Counted from the stretch's first letter, positions 34,411 to 43,738 are shown. The stretch: DNA of 64,000 nucleotides from Endoryza foliicola (GCA_965226965.1 OZ245715.1:4154001-4218000); one strand, 5' to 3'. Made by a program: numbers and translations. The notes: a model not told the origin generated them from the letters alone.

Positions 34411-35133
34411 TTAGCTTTTGCGTGTTACAGCGCCACCGCTGCTTGTTTTAATATCTCTGATCAAACCCTCGCCTTTGATGTGAATATATCCACCACTGCT
34501 GGCGCTGGCCGACAATTCTTTACTTACATAGGTTTGAACACCTGCACCACTCGATACTTTAAAATCACCGTTCACTGCCTTCAAATCATATCCTCTAAAG
34601 ATAGCACCACTGCTGCTCTCTACTTTAATTTCACCACTCACTGTTCCTGTTAGTGTAGCAGTTGCACCACTATTCATGTCTACCGATATAGACGTTGCCT
34701 TAATCTTTCCATTCACGGTTGCACCGCTGGTGATTTCCATTTCTAAACTGCCGGCATTTACTTCTTCAGTAAACTCTACATTGGCACCGGAACTCACTTT
34801 TAATAAATCGAGTTTGCTAACAGAAACATAAGCTCTCAAATGCTTGTTTCCAAACTGCTTCCAAACTTTCCAATTTTCCTCGTTATCAAAATAAATTCTT
34901 AGAATACCATTCTCTACTACTGTGCGAATTTGATCACGAAATTTGATCTCATCAGCACTTACAGCTACCGAACTTTCGTTCCCCTGACTCAAATATACTT
35001 TAATTCCTTGCTGAACTTTAACACCATGAAAGGACGCCACTTCTCTTTTCTCTACATTCTCGTCGTTAATTTGCTGTGCTTTTAAAGAAGCTACTGAAAC
35101 TATCATCAAAAGACCCAGAATAATTCTTTTCAT
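34411..35133 (-). CDS. DUF2807 head-GIN domain protein, second paralogue
   Basis: A 240-residue paralogue of the next gene, with the same layout: signal peptide (MKRIILGLLMIVSVASLKA), common block VSADEI-F-D-IRT/VENGILRIY, then beta-helix turns carrying SSGA or SGA in place of SGASD. First gene of the two-gene operon. The duplication is old: both halves align throughout, but the turn motif has been uniformly changed in one copy, suggesting concerted change of the repeat within each protein. Confidence 0.9.
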   Translation of the reverse strand: MKRIILGLLMIVSVASLKAQQINDENVEKREVASFHGVKVQQGIKVYLSQGNESSVAVSADEIKFRDQIRTVVENGILRIYFDNEENWKVWKQFGNKHLRAYVSVSKLDLLKVSSGANVEFTEEVNAGSLEMEITSGATVNGKIKATSISVDMNSGATATLTGTVSGEIKVESSSGAIFRGYDLKAVNGDFKVSSGAGVQTYVSKELSASASSGGYIHIKGEGLIRDIKTSSGGAVTRKS

Positions 35134-35248
35134 ATATAAGTTTTATTTTTTAAAGACTTCCCGATTCAAACAATGTTGCATTGTTGCCTGTTATTGATCG
35201 GTGAATAACAGAGGTAGGACGAACCAGCGGCTCAAAAGTTACAGGCCC

Positions 35249-35276
35249 TTGAAATAATTTTTTGTCCCTATCTTTG
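35249..35276 (+). promoter_or_regulatory. Promoter of TPP-riboswitch/TonB receptor transcript
   Basis: TTG (35249-35251), 17-bp spacer and TATCTTTG (35269-35276), about 40 bp before the riboswitch. Confidence 0.65.
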
Positions 35277-35315
35277 CATCGCAAGTTTCGAACCAAGAAT
35301 GGATTCGAACTCATG

Positions 35316-35414
35316 TTCCCGGGGTGCTAAGTTTTTGATTTTGAAGCGCTTCATCAAAAACCTGGCTGAGATAAGACCCGTTGAACCTGAACAGGGTAAT
35401 GCCTGCGCAGGGAA
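35316..35414 (+). ncRNA. TPP riboswitch (THI element)
   Basis: The conserved core is present: GGGGTGC at 35321-35327, CTGAGA at 35366-35371, and ACCCGTTGAACCTGA at 35376-35390, followed by CAGGGTAATGCCTGCGCAGG. P1 pairs TTCCC (35316-35320) with GGGAA (35410-35414). A hairpin with arms CTACTC / GAGTAG follows at about 35422-35447 and could be part of the expression platform. The receptor gene starts 93 bp after P1. TPP binding should reduce expression of the downstream receptor. Confidence 0.95.
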
Positions 35415-35507
35415 GGTTGCCACTACTCGCGAGCTCATTAGGAGTAGTCCGTCTTCACTATCGCAGCATTCCACAAATCAATTTTTTTAACGTCTAAATC
35501 ACGAATC

Positions 35508-37874
35508 ATGAAAAAATTGTTTTTGGGGGTATGCTTCATCGCAGCTGCACTGAGTGCAGTTTCCCAAACAATTAGCGGGCAGGTCACAGACGCCCAAACG
35601 CATCAACCCATCAGCGGCGCTACCGTATTTTTAAACAAATCGGAAGGATTGGCCACAACTGAATCTGGCAGCTTCTCTTTTGGAAAACTAAAATCGGGGG
35701 CCTACCAAGTTCAAGTAACAGCCATTGGCTATAAGAAATGGGACAGCGTTGTTGCCCCAGGGGCACGTTTTACCGTACAATTACAGCCTTGGAAACTTTT
35801 CATGCAACCGGTGGAAGTAAAAGCCCTGCGCGCAGCAGACAAAGCTCCTTTCACTAAAACCAATATTTCAAAAGCAACTATTGAAGCTCAAAATCTTGGT
35901 CAAGACCTCCCTTTTCTTTTGAATCAAACCCCATCGGTAGTCATTAACTCCGATGCCGGAAATGGTGTAGGATATACCGGAATTCGCATTCGTGGTAGCG
36001 ATGCCACCCGAATTAATATGACCATCAATGGCATCCCTTACAATGATGCTGAATCGCAAGGCCTTTTCTTTGTGAACCTTCCCGATTTAGCATCCTCTGT
36101 TTCATCCATTCAAATTCAACGGGGAGTTGGAACTTCTAGTAATGGGGCCGGCGCATTTGGAGCATCGATGAATTTCTCTACCAACGAAGTAAATACCAAT
36201 GCGTATGCAGAATTCAATAACAGCGTTGGATCCTTTAACACATGGAAGCATACAGTGAAAGCCGGAACCGGATTGATTGGCGGCCATTTTACGGTTGATA
36301 TGCGCATGTCGAAAATTCAAAGTGATGGTTACATCGACAGAGCAAGTACCAATTTAGGTTCACTCTATTTTTCAACGGCGTATCTAACTGAGAAATCATC
36401 GCTTCGTTTCAATATCATTACCGGTAAAGAGAAAACGTATCAAGCTTGGTACGGTGTAACGGATGCAGATCTGGCTACTAACAGAAGAGTAAACTATGCC
36501 GGAACAGAAAAACCGGGCGATCCTTACAAGAACGAAACCGATAACTATCAGCAAGATCATTATCAATTGTTCTTCAATCATGAGTTCAATAAGCTATGGC
36601 AATTCAATACCGCTTTGTTTCTAACGAAAGGAAGAGGTTATTACGAACAATACAAAGCTGATGTAAGGTATAGCAGATATGGCTTACCAAATTTTGTTGT
36701 TGGAAACGATACTTTAAGAAGAACCGATTTGATCCGTCAGCTATGGTTGGATAACAATTTCTACGGACAAGTATTTTCATTGCAACGCAAAGGCGCCATT
36801 ACCGCTACCACCATTGGTGGTGGTTGGAATCAATACGATGGTCATCATTTCGGTGAGATTATTTGGGCGAAGGCAGGCATCGATCCCAATACCCGTTGGT
36901 ACGATCACAAAGCAAAAAAGACCGATTTAAACATTTACATTAAAGAACAGATCAAGCTTAACAAATTCTGGCAATTGGTAGCGGATCTTCAATATAGAAA
37001 TGTTGGGTACACCATCGACGGGTTTAGAGACAATCCAACAATCAATATTGATCAACGCTATAACTTCTTCAACCCAAAATTGGGAGTCACCTATTCAAAG
37101 GGAAATCTTCAATGGTTTAGCTCGGTTGCTGTTGGTCAAAAAGAACCTAACCGCGACGATTTTGAAGCCGGAGCCACACAGATTCCTAAACCTGAAAAAC
37201 TGATCGACTTTGAAACAGGACTGGAAAAAAGAAGTTTGAATTATCATTGGTCGGCTACCGCTTTTTACATGGACTATAGAGATCAATTAGTGTTAACCGG
37301 TAAGATCAATGATGTTGGAGCCTACACTCGTACCAATATTGATAAAAGTTTTCGCGCCGGTATCGAATTAGAAGGTGCCTATAAAATTCAAAACTGGTTA
37401 ACGGCACAAGGTAATTTCACTTGGAGTGCAAACAAGATCAAAAACTTTGTAGAATACTACGACAACTACGATGATCCCAATGGCAATCAGAAAGCCATTG
37501 CTCATGGCACTACAGACATCGCATTGTCGCCTGCGATTGTAGCCGGCTCAACTATTACCGCTACTCCATTTAAGAATGCGAATGTGGCTTTCATTAGTAA
37601 ATATGTGAGTCGTCAATACCTCGACAACACTTCTAACAAATCAAGAAGTTTGGCCGGATACGGAGCGCATGACTTGCGTGTTCAATACCTCATTACCGGA
37701 GCTACAGTCAAAGAAACTCGCTTGATATTCCAACTGAACAACGTTTTCAACAAGATGTATGAACCGAATGGATATACGTACAGCTATCAAGAGAGCGGTG
37801 TTGTAACTACAGCAAATTATTATTTTCCGATGGCGGGAAGAAATGTGATGGTGGCGGTGAATTTTAAGTTGTAG
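35508..37874 (+). CDS. TonB-dependent outer-membrane receptor, probably for thiamine
   Basis: A 788-residue outer-membrane transporter. Signal peptide (MKKLFLGVCFIAAALSAVS), a carboxypeptidase-regulatory-like domain (about 22-100; GQVTDAQTHQPISGATV), a plug domain (about 115-225; IRIRGSDATRINMTINGIPYNDAES given in parts as GIRIRGSDATR and NGIPYNDAESQG), and a 22-stranded barrel with a C-terminal aromatic strand (NVMVAVNFKL). The TPP riboswitch in its leader is the best evidence for substrate: thiamine or a precursor. No thiamine biosynthesis gene is nearby. An inner-membrane partner must lie elsewhere. Confidence 0.93.
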   Translation: MKKLFLGVCFIAAALSAVSQTISGQVTDAQTHQPISGATVFLNKSEGLATTESGSFSFGKLKSGAYQVQVTAIGYKKWDSVVAPGARFTVQLQPWKLFMQPVEVKALRAADKAPFTKTNISKATIEAQNLGQDLPFLLNQTPSVVINSDAGNGVGYTGIRIRGSDATRINMTINGIPYNDAESQGLFFVNLPDLASSVSSIQIQRGVGTSSNGAGAFGASMNFSTNEVNTNAYAEFNNSVGSFNTWKHTVKAGTGLIGGHFTVDMRMSKIQSDGYIDRASTNLGSLYFSTAYLTEKSSLRFNIITGKEKTYQAWYGVTDADLATNRRVNYAGTEKPGDPYKNETDNYQQDHYQLFFNHEFNKLWQFNTALFLTKGRGYYEQYKADVRYSRYGLPNFVVGNDTLRRTDLIRQLWLDNNFYGQVFSLQRKGAITATTIGGGWNQYDGHHFGEIIWAKAGIDPNTRWYDHKAKKTDLNIYIKEQIKLNKFWQLVADLQYRNVGYTIDGFRDNPTINIDQRYNFFNPKLGVTYSKGNLQWFSSVAVGQKEPNRDDFEAGATQIPKPEKLIDFETGLEKRSLNYHWSATAFYMDYRDQLVLTGKINDVGAYTRTNIDKSFRAGIELEGAYKIQNWLTAQGNFTWSANKIKNFVEYYDNYDDPNGNQKAIAHGTTDIALSPAIVAGSTITATPFKNANVAFISKYVSRQYLDNTSNKSRSLAGYGAHDLRVQYLITGATVKETRLIFQLNNVFNKMYEPNGYTYSYQESGVVTTANYYFPMAGRNVMVAVNFKL

Positions 37875-37942
37875 GTGTTAGGCTGTAGGTATTAGGTATT
37901 AGGCTTTAGGTTATTAGGCTTTGGGCATTAGGCCTTAGGTTG
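37870..37942 (+). repeat. Degenerate TTAGG heptad tract
   Basis: Ten or so units with period seven or eight (TGTTAGG, CTGTAGG, TATTAGG, CTTTAGG, TTATTAGG, CTTTGGG, CATTAGG, CCTTAGG), starting at the stop codon of the TonB receptor and G-rich on its strand. Confidence 0.82.
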
Positions 37943-38010
37943 TAATAATCAAAAGAGAAGTTGTATACTTTTAATTATAAGCCTTGGGTTTTATAATTTT
38001 ATATTTTTTG

Positions 38011-38047
38011 AAAAGCCTGTTGTAATTTATTACGACAGGCTTTTTTA
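38011..38047 (+). terminator. Terminator downstream of TonB receptor
   Basis: AAGCCTGT...ACAGGCTT stem extended by GTAA/TTAC, followed by TTTTTT. Confidence 0.85.
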
Positions 38048-38176
38048 TTAGAACGAAAAGATTCACAAGTAAGAAGACAGTTTCCTATCACAGAGACCAA
38101 CTAAAGCCTAATACCTAATAAAAAAAGGGCCCTCACGGAGCCCACTAAAAACTAAATAACTTAATAACTCAACAAC

Positions 38177-38485
38177 TTATCTTCCGTAAGTTGCTTCCCA
38201 ACCCATCATTCCACCAACCAAATTCTTTACATTGGTAAAGCCCATGGTTTCAAGGATGAGGCAGGCTTGACCACTGCGATTGCCACTTCTGCAATACACA
38301 ATCACTTCCTGATCTTTCAGTTCGTCGATATCATCGGTTTGCATGGTTTGAATTTTTCCGAGGGGAACCAATACTCCACCAATATTAAAATCAGCATTTT
38401 CGAAAGGTTCTCTTACATCTACGAGATTCAATGCTTCACCCGCATCCAATCGGGCTTTTACATCAGCAGCAGAAATAGTTTGCAT
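38177..38485 (-). CDS. Rhodanese-like domain protein
   Basis: A 102-residue single-domain rhodanese with the active-site loop VYCRSGNRSG (Cys near 70), LVDVREPFE near the start and a C-terminal LVGGMMGWE. Such proteins carry persulfide sulfur on the Cys; in vivo partners are unknown. It ends the ddl-PASTA-rhodanese operon (13-bp gap). A heptad-like CCTAATACC remnant and a GGGCCC hairpin with T run follow on the minus strand and probably terminate the operon. Confidence 0.93.
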   Translation of the reverse strand: MQTISAADVKARLDAGEALNLVDVREPFENADFNIGGVLVPLGKIQTMQTDDIDELKDQEVIVYCRSGNRSGQACLILETMGFTNVKNLVGGMMGWEATYGR

Positions 38486-38498
38486 TATTGAAAGGGTT

Positions 38499-39311
38499 TT
38501 AATTTTTAATTGTTGTGTCTGGAATTACCGGAGGAGCAATCACCGGACGTTCTATGCTTAAAAACAAGTCGACGCTTTGGCCTTGACGCATTTTATTGAT
38601 GCGATTGTCCATCGTAAAACGTTCCGGATTCTGTTTGATCACATATGCACTAGCGGAGTCCGATACCCCATCCGCCACTACAGTTCCCAATACAAGTCCA
38701 TTCGATTCCAATACAAATTTAGCTTCTGTATAGGTCAATCCCACCAACTCAGGAACTGAAAACTGATCTGCTCCGGCACCGCTGCCCAATATCAAATCAA
38801 TCTTTGTTCCCATGCTAATTTTAGTGCCGGGCTTGATTCGGGCACCGCCCATTTGTTGTTCCAAAACTGAATTCTTTGCATAGTCGGAACGATACAACGT
38901 ATCTCCCATTCTCAATCCATATTGCTTCAGCATCAACTGAGCATTTCGAAAGCTCAGACCTTCCAATAAAGGCATTTCGATTGTTGGAGGAACAGAACGG
39001 TTGATCGTTAAATAAACAGTGCGATTTACTTTTACTACTTCATCGGCTGCGGGAAACTGACGAAGCACTGCCATTGCAACAGCAGTATCGTTGTAAATTG
39101 AGTCTTGAATTTCTACGTCAAATCCTGCTGTTTCCAAAATACGTTTTGCCTCGGCAAAAGTTCTCCCTTCTACACCCGGAATGGTCATGGTTTTACCATG
39201 ACGGGTTACCAAGTTCAACGAAAACATGAACAATATTAACACAACAGCCAATCCGCCAAAAGCGAAGAGTATGTTGACCCAAAGTGGTTTTGATGTAATG
39301 GATTTAAACAC
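38499..39311 (-). CDS. Membrane-anchored PASTA-domain protein
   Basis: A 270-residue protein with a single N-terminal helix (WVNILFAFGGLAVVLILFMF) and three PASTA domains in the periplasm (starting near TIPGVEGRTFAEAK, MPLLEGLSFRNAQ and VPELVGLTYTEAK), plus a Pro-rich tail. There is no kinase domain, unlike PrkC/PknB. PASTA domains bind peptidoglycan stem peptides, D-Ala or related ligands. The location between ddl and a rhodanese gene points to cell-wall sensing or organisation. Gap to ddl is 29 bp. Confidence 0.92.
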   Translation of the reverse strand: MFKSITSKPLWVNILFAFGGLAVVLILFMFSLNLVTRHGKTMTIPGVEGRTFAEAKRILETAGFDVEIQDSIYNDTAVAMAVLRQFPAADEVVKVNRTVYLTINRSVPPTIEMPLLEGLSFRNAQLMLKQYGLRMGDTLYRSDYAKNSVLEQQMGGARIKPGTKISMGTKIDLILGSGAGADQFSVPELVGLTYTEAKFVLESNGLVLGTVVADGVSDSASAYVIKQNPERFTMDNRINKMRQGQSVDLFLSIERPVIAPPVIPDTTIKN

Positions 39312-39340
39312 GCTGTCTTTTTTTCGATGATTCGTATTGG

Positions 39341-40324
39341 TTATTTTCTTGTCAATGCTTCTTCAATGAGAGAGGAATAGAAATCCTTCAAATTCCATCC
39401 CATAATTTGAACCTGTTGTGGCACAATGCTGGCAGCACTTTGACCGGGCACCGTATTGATCTCAAGAATATACGGCTGTTTCGCTTCTTCATTGTAAATA
39501 AAATCGATCCTCACTACACCTCTGCAATTGAATACTTCATAAACTTTTCTAGCCGTACTGCGAATTTGCTCTTGCATTTCAGCGGTAATGTTCGCAGGGG
39601 TAATTTCTTCACTCGCCCCCTGATATTTGGCTTCGTAATCGAAGAAATCTTTTTTGGTAATGATCTCGGTGATGGGAAGAACAATAATGTCTTCTGTTGT
39701 TTTGAATACTCCCACCGTAAACTCGCGACCTGAAATAAATTCCTCCACCAATACTTGGGTATCTTCTTTAAACGCTTTGTCTAATGCCGCAGGAAGTTCA
39801 GCAGCTTCGTTCACTTTGCTCATGCCAATACTGGAGCCTCCGTTATTGGGTTTCACGAACACCGGTAATTTTAGCTGAGCCAAGATGGCTTCAGCACTCA
39901 CCGGACTGTGTTTGAAGAGGTGCAATGATTTGGCTGTTTTAATGCCACCGAAAGAGGCAACGGCAACAGTATATCGTTTGTTAAAGGTAAGCGCAGAAGT
40001 TGCTGCATCACAAGAAGTATAGGGCAACCCAACTAAATCGAAATAGCCTTGTAATTTCCCATCTTCACCGGGTGTTCCGTGGATCCCAATCAATACAGCA
40101 TCGAATTTGATTTTTTCCCCTTCAATTTCAAGGGAGAAATCGTGTTTGTTCACTTCTATTTTAGATCCATTGTGAACGCAATTCCAACTTGTGGGAGTGA
40201 TGTCAATTTTATAGAAATCGAACTTTGTAGTATCGATGTTTTTCTCAATGGTGATGGCGCTTTTATAGGAAATTTCTGCTTCCGTAGAATAGCCACCGGT
40301 TACAAATGCAATTACGGGTTTCAT
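39341..40324 (-). CDS. ddl: D-alanine--D-alanine ligase
   Basis: A 327-residue ATP-grasp enzyme joining two D-alanines for peptidoglycan. Seen in the sequence: HGTPGEDGKLQGYFD near residues 80-95 (substrate-binding Ser/Tyr loop), VKPNNGGSSIGMSKV near 160 (ATP-binding), VEEFISGREFTVGV, RIDFIYNE and LEINTVPGQ, the Mg2+-binding end. First gene of the ddl-PASTA-rhodanese operon. Confidence 0.96.
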   Translation of the reverse strand: MKPVIAFVTGGYSTEAEISYKSAITIEKNIDTTKFDFYKIDITPTSWNCVHNGSKIEVNKHDFSLEIEGEKIKFDAVLIGIHGTPGEDGKLQGYFDLVGLPYTSCDAATSALTFNKRYTVAVASFGGIKTAKSLHLFKHSPVSAEAILAQLKLPVFVKPNNGGSSIGMSKVNEAAELPAALDKAFKEDTQVLVEEFISGREFTVGVFKTTEDIIVLPITEIITKKDFFDYEAKYQGASEEITPANITAEMQEQIRSTARKVYEVFNCRGVVRIDFIYNEEAKQPYILEINTVPGQSAASIVPQQVQIMGWNLKDFYSSLIEEALTRK

Positions 40325-40431
40325 GGATCTGATCCTAGTTTAATTTTGGCAAATAAACGAAAAGGAATCCGTTTTGGAAGGGCCTTTTCGCCCAAATGTG
40401 CCTAGTATTGGCAAAAATCGAGCTAAAAACG

Positions 40432-40468
40432 AAATCAGGTGAAGAAAATGCATTCCCCACCTGATTTT
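40432..40468 (-). terminator. Terminator of ferredoxin gene
   Basis: AAATCAGGTG / CACCTGATTT hairpin 24 bp after the ferredoxin stop, followed on the minus strand by CGTTTTTAG. Confidence 0.72.
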
Positions 40469-40491
40469 AATGAATTTTTATCAGAAATAGC

Positions 40492-40839
40492 TTAGATGTG
40501 CAGTTTTGCTTTCTTCGCCATCAAATCGTCTACCGTTTCTTGGTACATTTCATCGGGAACGCAACAGTCAACCGGACAAACAGCGGCGCACTGAGGTTCT
40601 TCATGGAAACCTTGACACTCGGTACATTTATTCGGAACGATGAAATAGGTATCAACGCTGATAGGAGCATTTTTTGTGTCTGCATCGATCACAGAACCAT
40701 CTAAAAGGGTAAAACTACCTTTTACCGTTGTACCGTCGGCAATTGCCCATTCTACACCGCCCTCATAAATTGCATTATTGGGACATTCAGGTTCACAAGC
40801 TCCGCAGTTGATACATTCTTCAGTAATCTTAATAGCCAT
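40492..40839 (-). CDS. 4Fe-4S dicluster ferredoxin
   Basis: A 115-residue electron carrier with two cluster motifs: CINCGACEPEC-P near residues 10-20, and the split CTEC...CAAVCPVDC in the C-terminal half, with an insertion (about 30 residues) typical of Bacteroidota ferredoxins and the long YFxx-type loop. Ends with helix DDLMAKKAKLHI. Divergent from a LuxC-type acyl-CoA reductase, with about 60 bp between the coding starts. Confidence 0.95.
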   Translation of the reverse strand: MAIKITEECINCGACEPECPNNAIYEGGVEWAIADGTTVKGSFTLLDGSVIDADTKNAPISVDTYFIVPNKCTECQGFHEEPQCAAVCPVDCCVPDEMYQETVDDLMAKKAKLHI

Positions 40840-40871
40840 AAGGAAAGAAATTTAATTGAGTGGAATACAAT

Positions 40872-40879
40872 TATTTTTG
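40872..40879 (+). promoter_or_regulatory. -7 promoter box of acyl-CoA reductase gene
   Basis: TATTTTTG matches TAnnTTTG, 19 bp before the ATG at 40899, and lies inside the longer GTG-started frame, which argues against that longer start. Confidence 0.55.
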
Positions 40880-40898
40880 CACTACAAATTTAGGTGGA

Positions 40899-41897
40899 AT
40901 GAATGTACAACAACGAATTGAATTATTAGAAAAACTGAGAAATTATATTTTGTCGAATGAGGCCCAATGGGAGGAGGTGAAACTTCGTGCATCTCAGCAG
41001 AATGGATGGTTCATTCCTGAATTCATAGAACTGGCCATCAATAATATTGCAGTCGGTTATCTTTCGCCCGAAGCCTTACAAAAAGTAGTGGTAGCCTATC
41101 AGCTAAATGAACCTGTTGCGGCAGTAAAGAAAGTGGGCATCATTATGGCCGGTAATATACCCTTGGTAGGTTTTCACGACCTGCTTTGCTGTTTTTTAGC
41201 AGGTCACCAGGCGATGGTGAAACTATCATCGAAAGATGAAGTATTAATGCGTCATATTATCCAAAAATTAGGCGAATGGGCGCCCGAAACAGGGTCATTG
41301 ATCCAGATCGGCGAACTGCTGAAGGGTTGCGACGCCTATATCGCTACGGGCAGCAACAATACCGCTCGCTATTTTGAACAATACTTTGGAAAATATCCGC
41401 ATATTATCCGTAAAAACCGGACTTCAGCGGCCCTCTTAGACGGCACTGAAACAGCCGAACAACTATCGAGCCTCGCCGATGATGTATTTCAGTACTTTGG
41501 ATTGGGTTGCAGAAATGTTACCAAGCTTTATGTGCCAAAAAACTACGATTTTATCCCGCTTTTAGAAGCCTTCAAAAAATATGCTTCATTAGCCGACCAT
41601 CACAAGTTCAAAAACAATTACGATTACCAATTGGCCATCTTGATCATCAACAAGAAGTTCTATATGACCAATGGAAATGTATTGTTGTACGAAGATGCGT
41701 CGCTCTTCTCCCCTATCAGCCAGCTCAATTATGAGTTTTATGAATCGAAAGAAGCGGTGATTCAGTCTTTGCAGAACAGAGAAGACCTTCAGGTACTAGT
41801 AGGAACTCCGGAATTCCCCTTAGGATCGGCTCAGTGCCCCGGCATCACCGATTTTGCCGATGGAGTGGATACCCTGAAATTTTTGCGGTCGATCTGA
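40899..41897 (+). CDS. LuxC-like acyl-CoA reductase
   Basis: A 332-residue enzyme of the LuxC-type aldehyde-dehydrogenase-related family, with the nucleotide/acyl-binding region VGIIMAGNIPLVGFHD and the likely catalytic Cys in FGLGCRNVTKLYVP. Family members reduce acyl-CoA to aldehydes using NAD(P)H. No luciferase or LuxE-like gene is present; in non-luminous Bacteroidota the substrate is unknown. I use the ATG at 40899 (MNVQQRIELL) because a -7 box lies in the upstream extension. A good terminator follows at 41997-42040. Confidence 0.85.
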   Translation: MNVQQRIELLEKLRNYILSNEAQWEEVKLRASQQNGWFIPEFIELAINNIAVGYLSPEALQKVVVAYQLNEPVAAVKKVGIIMAGNIPLVGFHDLLCCFLAGHQAMVKLSSKDEVLMRHIIQKLGEWAPETGSLIQIGELLKGCDAYIATGSNNTARYFEQYFGKYPHIIRKNRTSAALLDGTETAEQLSSLADDVFQYFGLGCRNVTKLYVPKNYDFIPLLEAFKKYASLADHHKFKNNYDYQLAILIINKKFYMTNGNVLLYEDASLFSPISQLNYEFYESKEAVIQSLQNREDLQVLVGTPEFPLGSAQCPGITDFADGVDTLKFLRSI

Positions 41898-41996
41898 ACA
41901 AATTGACAGTAACCAAAAGCATAAAACAGGGGCTGAAGTATTCAAAACGAACACAAAAGGACCGATATTGGAATCTTAATAAACCAACTCAAATAA

Positions 41997-42040
41997 ATCC
42001 GCAAATGGCAGCAAATGCAGGCCAATTGCGGATTTTTTCG
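41997..42040 (+). terminator. Terminator after acyl-CoA reductase gene
   Basis: ATCCGCAA / TTGCGGAT outer stem with an inner TGGC/GCCA pairing, followed by TTTTTT. The rest of the 305-bp gap to degP holds a GGCACA..TGTGCC hairpin near 42145 and no gene. Confidence 0.75.
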
Positions 42041-42203
42041 TATCTTCCCTATCACGATCTACGAAGACTTTAGTAAATTTATTGTTAAATGGAAAATCGT
42101 TGGGAACAAATGATCGAAAGCCTTCGTTAATTTGTTTTGGAAAGGCACAGAATTTGTGCCCCCGTAAGAACCGAATTAAGAATCATTCAAAGAAAAACAG
42201 AAG

Positions 42204-43712
42204 ATGCATATGAAACAGGTTTTAAGTGTAATCTTAATCAGCGCGGCTACCTCCATCGCAAGTGTTTGGGGTTATAACCGCTTCGTGAACGACGGAACCT
42301 ATCAGTATCCATCCAGTGGCAGCACAGAGCAAGGAAAAGTTCCTGCAAACTATGCCGGATTCACCGGTGCAATTGGACCTGAAGGAGCCATCGATTTTAC
42401 AAAAGCTGCAGATGCGGCTGTACCGGCTACCGTTCACATCAAAACCAAAGTAACAAGAACGCAAACCAATAATTTACCACGCAAATCACCATTCGGAGAC
42501 ATGTTCCCCGATTTTGATATGGAAGATTTGTTTGGTGATCGTTCTCGCTCCATGCCTCAAAGTGCTTCAGGTTCCGGTGCTATCATCAGCGATGATGGTT
42601 ACATCGTTACTAACAACCACGTGGTAGATGGTGCCGATGAAATCAGCGTTACCTTGAACAACAAGAAAACCTTCACTGCTAAAGTGGTAGGTACTGATCC
42701 TGCAACAGACCTTGCAGTGATTAAAATTGAAGCCAAGAACTTACCCTTCCTCATCTATGGCAACTCAGATGAAGTGAAAGTAGGTCAGTGGGTATTGGCT
42801 GTTGGTTACCCCTTAACATTGGAAACCACTGTAACAGCAGGTATCATCAGTGCGAAAGGAAGAACCCTTGATATCAATAGACGTCAAAGTGCGGCTCCCG
42901 TAGAATCTTTCTTACAAACCGATGCGGCTGTAAACCCCGGTAATAGTGGTGGTCCTTTAATCACTACCGATGGTAGATTGATTGGTATCAACTCTGCCAT
43001 CGCTTCTCCAACAGGAGCGTTTGCCGGATATTCATTTACCATTCCGGTGAACATTGTGAAGAAAGTAATTGCCGACTTAATGAAATTCGGTACCGTTCAA
43101 AGAGCTTACCTCGGTATTCAATACCCTCGTGAAAATTTGAGCGAGGAATTGAAAAAAGAAAATGGCATCAAAGAAGGAGAAGGAGTGTATGTAATGGAAG
43201 TAACCAAAGATGGTGCGGCTGAATCGGCCGGTATCAAGAAAGGTGATATCATTACGAAAGTAAACGGTAAAGAAGTAACCAGCGGTGCTGAAATGGTGGG
43301 ACAAATTGCTACTTACCGTCCCGGTGATAAAATTCAAGTAAGCTATAAGCGCGATGGAAAAGAATACACCATTCCCATTACCCTGCGCAACTCTACCGGC
43401 ACTACCGAAGTAGTAAAGAATTCTACCATCGATAAATTGGGTGCAGAATTTCAAACCATCACCAAAGACTTCGCGAAAGAACTCGGTGTAGCGGGTGGTG
43501 TTGAAATCAGAGCCATTGGATCAAATGGACTCCTGAGCCGTGTGCGTGTGCAAGAAGGATATGTGATTACGAAAGTGAACGGCAAAGAAGTAAAATCACT
43601 CGATGAATTCAAAAAATCACTCGAAGGTCAAACCGGAACAGTGAAGTTAGAGGGTGTATATCCCGGTTATGAGGGAGTGTATCCGTTAGTGATTAATCTG
43701 GGGGGTAATTAA
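42204..43712 (+). CDS. Do/DegP/HtrA-type periplasmic serine protease
   Basis: A 502-residue periplasmic protease and chaperone. N-terminal membrane-spanning segment (MKQVLSVILISAATSIASVWG), trypsin-like domain with triad His139 (NNHVVDG), Asp169 (TDLAVIKI) and Ser248 (PGNSGGPL), a flexible LA loop around 90-115, and two PDZ domains (about 300-390 and 410-500). All catalytic residues are present. It degrades or refolds damaged envelope proteins; expression is usually stress-controlled, but no operator was recognised. Confidence 0.95.
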   Translation: MHMKQVLSVILISAATSIASVWGYNRFVNDGTYQYPSSGSTEQGKVPANYAGFTGAIGPEGAIDFTKAADAAVPATVHIKTKVTRTQTNNLPRKSPFGDMFPDFDMEDLFGDRSRSMPQSASGSGAIISDDGYIVTNNHVVDGADEISVTLNNKKTFTAKVVGTDPATDLAVIKIEAKNLPFLIYGNSDEVKVGQWVLAVGYPLTLETTVTAGIISAKGRTLDINRRQSAAPVESFLQTDAAVNPGNSGGPLITTDGRLIGINSAIASPTGAFAGYSFTIPVNIVKKVIADLMKFGTVQRAYLGIQYPRENLSEELKKENGIKEGEGVYVMEVTKDGAAESAGIKKGDIITKVNGKEVTSGAEMVGQIATYRPGDKIQVSYKRDGKEYTIPITLRNSTGTTEVVKNSTIDKLGAEFQTITKDFAKELGVAGGVEIRAIGSNGLLSRVRVQEGYVITKVNGKEVKSLDEFKKSLEGQTGTVKLEGVYPGYEGVYPLVINLGGN

Positions 43713-43738
43713 TAATTAACAATTAATAATTAATAATT

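Noticed and set aside
35268..35474. Minus-strand and plus-strand short frames across 35268-35490
   Set aside because: They fall on the TPP riboswitch and its leader; the RNA structure explains the region.
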